In this document: positions 1-5,694 of the stretch, piece after piece
Layout: every line of letters begins with the position of its first letter
How positions within the stretch are numbered: the first letter of the stretch is position 1
Program-made: the position numbers and the translations under genes
The notes under the pieces: generated by a model
What the model saw: only the letters and a program-made list of their open reading frames with translations
What the model was told of the DNA's origin: nothing
Database searches by the model: none
DNA from: Thermodesulfobacteriota bacterium
GTDB taxonomy: Bacteria; Desulfobacterota; Syntrophobacteria; BM002
Direction of reading: 5' to 3'
NCBI GenBank assembly: GCA_947259475.1
Contig: CAMYLW010000132.1
Location: 1-5,694, forward strand
DNA length: 5,694 nt

Positions 1-1384
1 CCGAGCCATTGGGATTCACCTCAGGTTTGCCCATGCTGCCGATGTTGATGTTCCCTCCCGAATCCAGTAGGCTGCGGCTGATCGGGTCATATGCGGTCAC
101 TGCCCAGAAGCGCTTCACAGGGGGATTGGCCGGCACGCGCAGCCGATAGTTCTTGTCACCGAGCAGATAAGCGCCGTCTTTGTCCCTGAAGGCGGTAAGG
201 TAGGCCGTACCCACACCCGGGGTGGTGGAGAGCAGATTCGGTGAAACGCAGATAGCCTGGTAGTGCCAGAGGGTCCGGGCATCAATATCACTGTGGCCGT
301 TGATCATGAACTCTGTATTGCGAACAAACATTTTTTCCCAGTGCCTGTTGGACCAGTAGTTGATCTTTGGCTCCCTGGAGGCGTACACGATGGCACGGGA
401 CATGGCAACACCCTGCTTTGCAGCCTGATCAAAGATGCCTTTCATCCGCGCATCCGGTTTAAAGGGTTTGCCTTTTTCTATGCCCAGTGTGGCCAGTCGC
501 CCCAGCAATTCTTTATCGAACAATTGTGTGGGTTCATACTGGATGATATCGTTCAACATCGTGAACACAGAACCGTCTTCCGGAGGCAGGGTATCCGCAC
601 CTATACCAGAACAATTGGTGGCAGTGTGATCCCTGGGGCCGGTTGCCAAAGGGTAGACCTTGAGACGATCCTTGAACCATTTCACCGCCTGATCGCCGTT
701 GCCCACCTCACCAAAACCACGCATCATTGCCCAAATCCTGTAGCCTGGTGAGTGGAATACAAAAAACCCTTTCGGTTCTTCGCCCTTATAGCCAGGCGGC
801 AGGAACAGATACTTACCGCCCTTACCCTTATCGGGTCCGGTGGGGCCAAAGTCTGTGAGATACTTGAAAGCAGCATCATTGGCGTTGCCATACATACCGG
901 GAGGAATCTCGACCACGGTTGGGCCATCTACTTTCAGATCTATAGAGGCAAAGGCATAAACTGTAATATTGTTGCCAGTCAGATAGTTTTCACTCGGCGT
1001 CATGAAATCGGCCATCACCCCTACATCCGAGGAAGTCTTGAATCCAAAGTCACGAATCTGTGACTGAACAATGCTGTAAAGTGAAAGAGCAGGAAAGAAA
1101 TCCATATACGCCTGGGTAGCGCGCTGTAAATCCAGTGCATCGTAGATCTTCTGCACCGAGGCTTTATCCGGAAACGAACCGCCTTCAAATGTCAGTGTAC
1201 CGAAATCTGTTTTAATCTTGTCCGGTGCCGGTTTGAAATCCTTTGCCGTCTGCTTCTGACCAGCAGTCTTAAACAGGTTTCTCGTTTCTGCTGTATTGCC
1301 GGCCTTCTGAGCCCACGCTGGAGCCACCAGGCAAACAGCAATAAACAAGGTCAGGGTTGCTGTGAATAATTGTTTTGTTTTCAC
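1..1384 (-). CDS. Exported DUF1254/DUF1214 protein, GTG start, C-terminus cut by window edge (gene 1)
   Basis: This reading frame stays open for 461 codons from a GTG at 1384 to the window edge. The GTG is chosen because an AAAGGA ribosome site lies 6 nt upstream, because it gives a perfect signal peptide, and because the overlapping ATG (1386-1384) is followed at once by TGA in its own frame. Upstream in frame there is no ATG or GTG before a stop at about 1438. Residues 1-25 form a Sec signal peptide ending in PAWA, with cleavage likely before Q26. V precedes the only cysteine in the core, so it is not a lipoprotein. DUF1254 spans about 100-250, with GPTVVEIPPG around 155-163, the glycine-rich DKGKGGKYLFLPPGYKG at 185-201 and KVYPL at 242-246. 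DUF1214 begins near 392 and includes PANPPVKRFWAVTAYD. The frame stops at NPNGS, the point where gene 2 has 53 residues left, so the full protein should be about 514 residues. Closest relative here is gene 2. Molecular function is unknown. Confidence 0.93.
   Translation of the reverse strand, partial: MKTKQLFTATLTLFIAVCLVAPAWAQKAGNTAETRNLFKTAGQKQTAKDFKPAPDKIKTDFGTLTFEGGSFPDKASVQKIYDALDLQRATQAYMDFFPALSLYSIVQSQIRDFGFKTSSDVGVMADFMTPSENYLTGNNITVYAFASIDLKVDGPTVVEIPPGMYGNANDAAFKYLTDFGPTGPDKGKGGKYLFLPPGYKGEEPKGFFVFHSPGYRIWAMMRGFGEVGNGDQAVKWFKDRLKVYPLATGPRDHTATNCSGIGADTLPPEDGSVFTMLNDIIQYEPTQLFDKELLGRLATLGIEKGKPFKPDARMKGIFDQAAKQGVAMSRAIVYASREPKINYWSNRHWEKMFVRNTEFMINGHSDIDARTLWHYQAICVSPNLLSTTPGVGTAYLTAFRDKDGAYLLGDKNYRLRVPANPPVKRFWAVTAYDPISRSLLDSGGNINIGSMGKPEVNPNGS
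1362..1383 (-). repeat. Copy 1 of a 22-nt near-identical 5' coding segment
   Basis: The first codons of gene 1 read TGAAAACAAA, one variable base (A here), then CAATTATTCAC. The start of gene 3 (4429-4450) has the same 22 nt with a single difference, and both encode the KTKQLFT start of a signal peptide. Gene 2 shares only the first 11 bases. This is a repeat within coding sequence and not a mobile element. Confidence 0.7.
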
Positions 1385-1390
1385 ATCGGT

Positions 1391-1396
1391 TCCTTT
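1391..1396 (-). promoter_or_regulatory. Ribosome binding site that decides the GTG start of gene 1
   Basis: The minus strand reads AAAGGA, then ACCGAT, then GTG. Spacing to the GTG is 6 nt and to the overlapping ATG only 4 nt. The ATG frame gives methionine followed by stop, so the GTG must be the functional start. Confidence 0.75.
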
Positions 1397-1405
1397 CTTA
1401 TGTTT

Positions 1406-1433
1406 GTTGGGCTGAGCATTAACCCGCCCCAAC
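1406..1433 (-). other. Intercistronic hairpin between genes 2 and 1
   Basis: Within the 69-nt gap, the arms GTTGGGGC and GCCCAAC can pair as a 7-bp stem with one bulged G, closing a loop of about 13 nt. On the transcribed strand it is followed by AACAAACATAAG, with no U-run, so it is not an intrinsic terminator for the operon. On the opposite strand a TTTT follows, but no gene there would need it. It ends about 9 nt before the ribosome site of gene 1. A role in mRNA stability or processing, or in tuning gene 1 translation, is possible; chance pairing is also possible. Confidence 0.35.
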
Positions 1434-1453
1434 TTTTATCGGGTTCTGTTAAG

Positions 1454-2965
1454 CTATTTAACCAACTCGACCTCGCTCGGCCGCCAGGTCTTGTCGAACC
1501 AAGCCTTTTCAGGCCCATAAAGGCGGAAAAGCATGTGCCAGCCCAAGCCGGGAACTGTCTGTATCCAATTGCTCTCCTTGCCCTTAGGGGCTGTCGGGCC
1601 GAAGTAAACATCGTAGGAGCCATCAGTGTTTTTCTTCAACGCTTTATCATTACTGCTAATCTCTGGGAACTGCTGATCAGTCTGCAGCATGGAGCGTGTT
1701 TGCACGTTGTAAAGTGTGAATGCCCAGAACTGTTTGGCTGGTACATTGGGCGGTAAATGGACTTTATAGGTTTTGCTCCCATCTAAAGGATTCCCTTGAG
1801 AATCACGCATACCGGCGATGTATTGCGTGCCACTACCAACCTTCGGAGTCACCATGGCCGGCGTGATTCCTGTAGCATACATATGGAAACGGGTGCGTGC
1901 ATCAAGAAGGCTAACACCATTTTTCTCAAAGGTAGAACTGTTCCCTATCCAGGGAGCCTCCCAACCGCTGTTTGGAAAGACGGGCGCTTCTGGATCACGG
2001 CTGCGATAGAGAACTACCCGTGACGCTGCTGAACCGACATTGGCCGCATCTTTTAGGATTTTTTTCATACGCGCGTCTGGTTTGAAGGGCTTGCCCTTCT
2101 CGATACCAATCGAGCGAAGCAACCCAAGTATCTCAGAATTTTGCGCCTCATTGGGCTCGTACTGCACAATATCGTTGATGTGATCAAAGAAAGTGACATC
2201 TGAGGCGTGAACGGTATTGAGATATTTCATGGAAATATCGTAATACTTCACTTTGGATGCGCTGGCTGTCTTTCCGAGTGGGTAGAGCTTGAAGTTGTCC
2301 TTGATATTCTTCACACCAGGTGCAGCGTCACCGTTTTCCAGAAAGCCGCGGATGAGCAACCAGTTGCCGTAGGTTGCTGATTTAGCCACATGATAGCTAT
2401 CGGGTATATCGCCCTTATAGCCGGGTGGCAATATAAGGTACTTGCCGCCCTTGCCTTTGTCTGGGCCAGCCATGCCAAAATCCGTGACATACTTGAACCA
2501 GTGATCATCAATTAGACCGAGCACCTTTGGCGGTACTTCCATGACCATAGGACCTTTTTTCAAGTCAAGCCACAGGAAGAGATAGATCACCGTGGTATTT
2601 GGTGTCAGCAATTGCACTTTGGAATCCATACGTGGCCAGATAATAGCAGTCTCGTTGTCGGGCCCGTACTTACGGATGGCCTGGGCAAAGGCATGCACAG
2701 AGGCACCTGGTGTGGTCATCATCACACTCTCCACAGCACGTTGAAAATCCAGTTGATCATAGATCTTCTGCGCGGTCTCTTCAGTTGGGAATCCATCTTC
2801 AAAGGTCAAAGCGCCAATACTGGTTTCCACCTTGTCTGCAATCGTGATGGATGACGGTATCTCGGTGGTCATTTTCATCTTTGGGGGAGCGGCCCAGACA
2901 GCGGTCGCCAGGCAGATTGTCGTCAGCCCCGTAATTACCAAGATAAAAAATTCTTTTGTTTTCAT
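1454..2965 (-). CDS. Exported DUF1254/DUF1214 protein, complete (gene 2)
   Basis: This complete 503-residue protein starts at ATG 2965, which follows AAGGAAG at 5 nt spacing and places a signal peptide at residue 1. An in-frame ATG at 2992 would add nine charged residues (MKASNKEEK) before the signal peptide and has no ribosome site, so it is rejected. Residues 1-25 form a Sec signal peptide ending in AVWA, with cleavage likely before A26 and no lipobox. A mature extension with IGALTFEDGFP and QKIYDQLDFQRA (about 49-77) precedes DUF1254 at about 85-235, which holds GPMVMEVPP (138-146), DKGKGGKYLILPPGYKG (169-185) and KLYPL. A linker with IEKGKPFKPDARMK (288-301) leads to DUF1214 at about 378-492, with LPPNVPAKQFWAFTLYN, TDGSYDVYFGPTAPKGKESNW and RLYGPEKAWFDK. 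Its length and motifs look typical for this subtype. It is most similar to gene 1. The family has no established biochemical role, so none is assigned. Confidence 0.96.
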   Translation of the reverse strand: MKTKEFFILVITGLTTICLATAVWAAPPKMKMTTEIPSSITIADKVETSIGALTFEDGFPTEETAQKIYDQLDFQRAVESVMMTTPGASVHAFAQAIRKYGPDNETAIIWPRMDSKVQLLTPNTTVIYLFLWLDLKKGPMVMEVPPKVLGLIDDHWFKYVTDFGMAGPDKGKGGKYLILPPGYKGDIPDSYHVAKSATYGNWLLIRGFLENGDAAPGVKNIKDNFKLYPLGKTASASKVKYYDISMKYLNTVHASDVTFFDHINDIVQYEPNEAQNSEILGLLRSIGIEKGKPFKPDARMKKILKDAANVGSAASRVVLYRSRDPEAPVFPNSGWEAPWIGNSSTFEKNGVSLLDARTRFHMYATGITPAMVTPKVGSGTQYIAGMRDSQGNPLDGSKTYKVHLPPNVPAKQFWAFTLYNVQTRSMLQTDQQFPEISSNDKALKKNTDGSYDVYFGPTAPKGKESNWIQTVPGLGWHMLFRLYGPEKAWFDKTWRPSEVELVK

Positions 2966-2970
2966 CTTTT

Positions 2971-2977
2971 CTTCCTT
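2971..2977 (-). promoter_or_regulatory. Ribosome binding site that decides the start of gene 2
   Basis: The minus strand reads AAGGAAG, then AAAAG, then ATG at 2965. This supports the 2965 start over the in-frame ATG at 2992, which is preceded by ACACAAAA without a Shine-Dalgarno match. The remaining 64-nt gap between genes 3 and 2 shows no convincing promoter or terminator. Confidence 0.75.
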
Positions 2978-3029
2978 ATTACTCGCTTTCATTTTTGTGT
3001 CATCTCACATAAATATCCAAGCGGCTATA

Positions 3030-4451
3030 TCAGTCAACTTTGACGAGGTCATTGAGTTTCCAACTCTTTTCCCACACGGCCTTCTCCGGTCCGTAAATGC
3101 GGAAGTAGAGAAAGAATTCCTTACCGGCTGCGGTGGGTACCCAGTTGGCTTCCTTGCCTTTCGGTGCTTTCTGGCTGAAGTAAATATCCACGGTACCGTC
3201 TTTATTGGTCCCGATACCTTTATCGATTGAAGCCACACCTGATTTGGGCATGTTCTCTATCATTGTGGCCTCATCAGCGTCGTAAGCAAGAACCGACCAG
3301 AAGTTTTTCATGGGAACCTTGGCTGGCACGGTCATCTTGTACGTATTGCTGCCGTTGAGGCGTTTTCCCTTTTGATCACGGGAGACTTTCAGATAGAAAC
3401 TTGCTGCTCCCAGTTTCCTGAAGCTGGTATAAAAACCGAAGTAACCCGCACCGCGCGCATCATAGTCAACATGGTTCGGGAAACGCCAGTCCATGTATGA
3501 AATCACGCCGCTGTGCGGAACCGCATTGGACCATTGTCTGTCGGCATAAAACGGAGGAGCGACACGATCAAGATAGCTGTTCTTCAGGTAGGTGTGGGCA
3601 TCCTTTGCCGCGCTTGTAAAGATCTTCTGGTGGTGCTCATCCGGTTGATAGGGAACGTCTTTCATAATACCGATGCTAGCCAGCACGCCTAAAAACGTCA
3701 GGTCTTTCTCCTCGATCTTTTCTTCCTGAAGAATCTCGTGAAGCTCTTTGAAATAGCTCAAGTCAAACGGGGGAAGACCGTTGATGACTTTGTCGTAGAT
3801 ATCGACATGACGGGTCGCGGTTGGATTGGCAGCTTTTGACAATGGATACACTTTTATCGTTTTTACAAAATCCGCGACCTTTTTCAGGGTGTCCGTACTC
3901 GTATCCTTAATCAACGGACGAAGTGTGGTGGAACCATTGTAGGTTTTTTGCTGGACAGCAATATAACCCTCCGGATAAGGCCCCTGGTAGTCTGGGGACA
4001 TAATCAGGTATTTGCCGCCACGCCCCCCATCAAAACCGGTGGCACCAACTTCCTCCGTCGTGCGTTGCCAGACATCGAGCAATGTGCCGACCAGTCCGAC
4101 ATCTTTGGTGCTGGCCGGGATTTCAACAACTACAGGTTCTTTTTCCACATTCCAGAAGATATGGATATAGGGCGTCGTATTGTTGTTGGTGGTGAACCTT
4201 TCTTTCCAGTTTTGTATTTGGGAAAAGTAAGCCACATCGTTCAAGCCGACTCCCGCATCTTTTTTTAGCCCATCGCGCATCATTTTGGTGCTGACCATTG
4301 GTATGCTCCAAGTGATGGCTTCCATGGCTCGGAAGTGAATGACTTGGTCTTCCAGATTATATTTTTCTTGCGCTTGTACAGAAGTCACAAGGCTTGCAGC
4401 CATGATCATCAGCCCGGCCAGTGCAAGGGTGAATAATTGCTTTGTTTTCAT
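3030..4451 (-). CDS. Exported DUF1254/DUF1214 protein, short subtype (gene 3)
   Basis: This complete 473-residue protein starts at ATG 4451, after AGAAGGG at 5 nt spacing. Residues 1-27 form a Sec signal peptide (MKTKQLFTLALAGLMIMAAS, then a tail ending SVQA), cleaved probably before Q28; it has no cysteine and so is not a lipoprotein. DUF1254 begins almost at once (RAMEAITWSIP at 41-51) and runs to about 205, with EPVVVEIPA, FDGGRGGKYLIMSPDYQG (140-157) and KVYPLSKAANP (200-210). DUF1214 lies at about 348-466, with GSNTYKMTVPAKVPMKNFWSVLAYD, KDGTVDIYFSQKAPKGKEANW and RIYGPEKAVWEKSW. It lacks the LTFEDGFP/QKIYD extension of genes 1 and 2, so it belongs to a different, widespread subtype. The usual YFGP of the C-terminal signature is YFSQ here. 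It begins 12 nt after the stop of gene 4, which implies co-transcription and probable translational coupling. Its function is unknown. Confidence 0.96.
   Translation of the reverse strand: MKTKQLFTLALAGLMIMAASLVTSVQAQEKYNLEDQVIHFRAMEAITWSIPMVSTKMMRDGLKKDAGVGLNDVAYFSQIQNWKERFTTNNNTTPYIHIFWNVEKEPVVVEIPASTKDVGLVGTLLDVWQRTTEEVGATGFDGGRGGKYLIMSPDYQGPYPEGYIAVQQKTYNGSTTLRPLIKDTSTDTLKKVADFVKTIKVYPLSKAANPTATRHVDIYDKVINGLPPFDLSYFKELHEILQEEKIEEKDLTFLGVLASIGIMKDVPYQPDEHHQKIFTSAAKDAHTYLKNSYLDRVAPPFYADRQWSNAVPHSGVISYMDWRFPNHVDYDARGAGYFGFYTSFRKLGAASFYLKVSRDQKGKRLNGSNTYKMTVPAKVPMKNFWSVLAYDADEATMIENMPKSGVASIDKGIGTNKDGTVDIYFSQKAPKGKEANWVPTAAGKEFFLYFRIYGPEKAVWEKSWKLNDLVKVD
4429..4450 (-). repeat. Copy 2 of the 22-nt near-identical 5' coding segment
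   Basis: The start of gene 3 reads TGAAAACAAA, one variable base (G here), then CAATTATTCAC, matching gene 1 positions 1362-1383 at 21 of 22 bases. The similarity ends sharply after the CAC, where the two signal-peptide cores diverge. Confidence 0.7.
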
Positions 4452-4456
4452 TTAGG

Positions 4457-4463
4457 CCCTTCT
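4457..4463 (-). promoter_or_regulatory. Ribosome binding site of gene 3, abutting the stop of gene 4
   Basis: On the minus strand the TAA of gene 4 (4466-4464) is followed directly by AGAAGGG, then CCTAA, then ATG of gene 3. A ribosome terminating on gene 4 would cover this site, which favours translational coupling of the two genes. Confidence 0.7.
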
Positions 4464-5694
4464 TTATTTAATTTTCTCTATCTTGTTCATAGGGAAGGAC
4501 TGGTCAAAATAGGCTTTCTCCGGGCCGTACAATCTCAGGTAGATAAAGAAAGACTCCCCTTTATTGGTCTGGATCCAGTTTATCTCCTTGCCTGCGGGCG
4601 CTTGAGGTCCGAAGTACATGTCGACAGAGCCGTCACTGTTTTTGATAAGACCTTCCGTGCGGGATGAACGGTCAGACCGTTTAATTTTGTTGCGGATAAT
4701 CAAACGGTTCTTGATATCATAGACTGTGATGGACCAGAAGTTGGCTGCCGGCGGATTGGGCTCCAGGTGGAGTTTGTAGTTGTTGCCGCCCATCAGCGCA
4801 TCGCCGTTGGCATCGTAATACGATCCCAGATAAGCCGAGCCTTTGCCGGCTACCCTTGAAACCATGCCGGCCGATGTGGTGGTGGCCTCAAAACCATAGG
4901 ATGCCCGCTCGTTAAACATGGAGTAGGTTTCAAGATCAATTTTCGGGTTCATCCCTGCCATCGCATCTTCAAAGCCGGAATCCTTGCCATAGAGAGAAGT
5001 TGGAAACATATTGCGGGTTTTATTGAAAGAGATGGCCTGGGACATGGCCATCCCCACATCCAGGGCGTGCTGCAGAATCTCTTTCTGAGAGTCGGTCGGT
5101 TTAAAATCTTTGCCCTTTTTAATACCCAGGTCTTTCAGCCAGGCGTAGAAAAAACGGTCCCGGTCGGCCATGGGCTCTTTCTGGACATAGGCATTCACCA
5201 GTTCCCAGAAGCGCATGTCACGGGGCTGAGTGTTCAGCTCGACCTTATCTCCCGGCTTGGGCTCGTATTTGATGAACTTCGTTTTTGGCGGATTCTTTGC
5301 CTCCGACAATTTGTAGGCCTTCACTTCAGTCCTCAACTTTTTCGCCTCAGCCCCTGTGCCCAGAGCACGGTAGAAATACAGCACCAGAAAGGTGTCGGAC
5401 TGGATGATCTCGCCTTTGAAGTTTTTGGGGTAATCCTGCCCTGGCCCCACCAGCAGCAGTTTTCCTGGTTTACCGTTGATTTCCTTGATGGGCTGCATCC
5501 AGGCATTGTCGACCACCCCGTAGATCTGCCCGGGCGGGATCTCCACCACCACCGGACCTGTCTTCGAGAGATCGGACATCGCGATCGTGTAGGGTGTGGT
5601 GACATTGGCGGTCATGTACGGATAGACGCCGTCGTAACCGTCACACAAACTGAAGAAGACATCGTCCTCACTCATTTTCTGGTTGCTCAGCATC
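4464..5694 (-). CDS. DUF1254/DUF1214 protein, N-terminus outside window (gene 4)
   Basis: The last 409 codons and the TAA stop are visible, and the frame is open to the right edge. The methionine at 5693 is probably internal: aligning VVVEIPPG here (residue 48 of the visible part) with the same motif in gene 1 (near residue 156) shows that about 105-110 residues, including any signal peptide, are missing, so the full protein should be about 515 residues. The visible DUF1254 part runs to about residue 132 and has TGPVVVEIPPGQIYGVVDNAW and a degenerate glycine motif, GKPGKLLLVGPGQDYP, instead of the KGGKYLxLPPGYKG of its neighbours. A linker with IKKGKDFKPTDSQKEIL leads to DUF1214 at about 285-402, with EPNPPAANFWSITVYD, SDGSVDMYFGPQAPAGKEINW and RLYGPEKAYFDQSF. 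It is a third subtype in the cluster and the most upstream visible member of the probable operon. Export is inferred from its paralogues and not seen. Its function is unknown. Confidence 0.92.
   Translation of the reverse strand, partial: MLSNQKMSEDDVFFSLCDGYDGVYPYMTANVTTPYTIAMSDLSKTGPVVVEIPPGQIYGVVDNAWMQPIKEINGKPGKLLLVGPGQDYPKNFKGEIIQSDTFLVLYFYRALGTGAEAKKLRTEVKAYKLSEAKNPPKTKFIKYEPKPGDKVELNTQPRDMRFWELVNAYVQKEPMADRDRFFYAWLKDLGIKKGKDFKPTDSQKEILQHALDVGMAMSQAISFNKTRNMFPTSLYGKDSGFEDAMAGMNPKIDLETYSMFNERASYGFEATTTSAGMVSRVAGKGSAYLGSYYDANGDALMGGNNYKLHLEPNPPAANFWSITVYDIKNRLIIRNKIKRSDRSSRTEGLIKNSDGSVDMYFGPQAPAGKEINWIQTNKGESFFIYLRLYGPEKAYFDQSFPMNKIEKIK

Noticed and set aside
263..751. A 162-codon plus-strand open frame.
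   Set aside because: It lies entirely antisense to gene 1, which has an uninterrupted frame with family motifs throughout; the plus-strand product has no recognisable motif or ribosome site.
1..1384. Possible frameshift or pseudogene in gene 1, because no long ATG-started frame covers it.
   Set aside because: Codon-by-codon translation from the GTG at 1384 gives 461 uninterrupted codons with all expected motifs in order; the gene only lacks its 3' end because of the window edge.
1..1384. Lipoprotein signal in gene 1 (cysteine in IAVCLVA).
   Set aside because: The residue before cysteine is valine, which does not fit a lipobox, and a better signal peptidase I site (PAWA before Q) lies 7 residues on.
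1385..1453. TTAACA in the gap between genes 2 and 1 as a possible -35 element.
   Set aside because: At 16-18 nt spacing the sequence is G-rich with no TATAAT-like hexamer, so an independent promoter is not supported.
2966..2992. Nine-residue N-terminal extension of gene 2 starting at ATG 2992.
   Set aside because: It has no Shine-Dalgarno sequence, would place charged residues before the signal peptide, and the 2965 ATG has a good ribosome site and matches the MKTK start of genes 1 and 3.
2996..3009. TGTG-N6-CACA dyad in the gap between genes 3 and 2, reminiscent of a CRP-like operator.
   Set aside because: The arms are only 4 bp, the full TGTGA-N6-TCACA pattern is not met, and no convincing promoter accompanies it.
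1370..4667. Three plus-strand open frames (1370-1756, 2832-3230, 4437-4667) whose translations resemble one another, as if they were an antisense gene family.
   Set aside because: Each lies opposite the conserved 3' end of a DUF1214 gene (YGPEKA, GKExNW, DGSxDxYF). The resemblance is the mirror of those conserved codons. They have no ribosome sites or plausible protein features.

Overview
The window is almost wall-to-wall coding, and all of it lies on the minus strand. It holds four consecutive, divergent paralogues of one family: predicted exported proteins that pair an N-terminal DUF1254 domain with a C-terminal DUF1214 domain. In transcription order (right to left) they are gene 4 (4464-5694, 5' end outside the window), gene 3 (3030-4451, complete), gene 2 (1454-2965, complete) and gene 1 (1-1384, 3' end outside the window). 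No RNA gene, mobile element, CRISPR array or regulatory gene was seen, and no gap exceeds about 70 bases.

The three genes whose starts are visible each encode a classical Sec-type signal peptide (MKTK start, hydrophobic core, A-x-A-like cleavage site) without a lipobox. Purine-rich Shine-Dalgarno sequences sit 5-6 nt before each start codon. This fits a Gram-negative bacterium that exports the proteins to the periplasm or beyond. The moderate base composition and protein style suggest a proteobacterium or a relative such as Desulfobacterota, but no taxonomic marker is present, so this is only a guess.

The layout looks like one operon. The gaps are 12 nt (gene 4 to 3), 64 nt (gene 3 to 2) and 69 nt (gene 2 to 1), with no convincing promoter or terminator between genes. 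A small hairpin lies in the 2-to-1 gap. Genes 1 and 2 belong to one subtype with a 45-60 residue mature N-terminal extension. Gene 3 is a shorter subtype whose DUF1254 starts almost directly after the signal peptide. Gene 4 is a third subtype with a degenerate glycine-rich DUF1254 motif.

As far as I know, DUF1254/DUF1214 proteins have no established general function, although a structure of a Vibrio member has been reported. I therefore assign no enzyme activity. The main point of interest is the tandem array itself: several distinct subtypes, each keeping the full conserved C-terminal signature, which could mean a set of exported proteins acting together or on related substrates.
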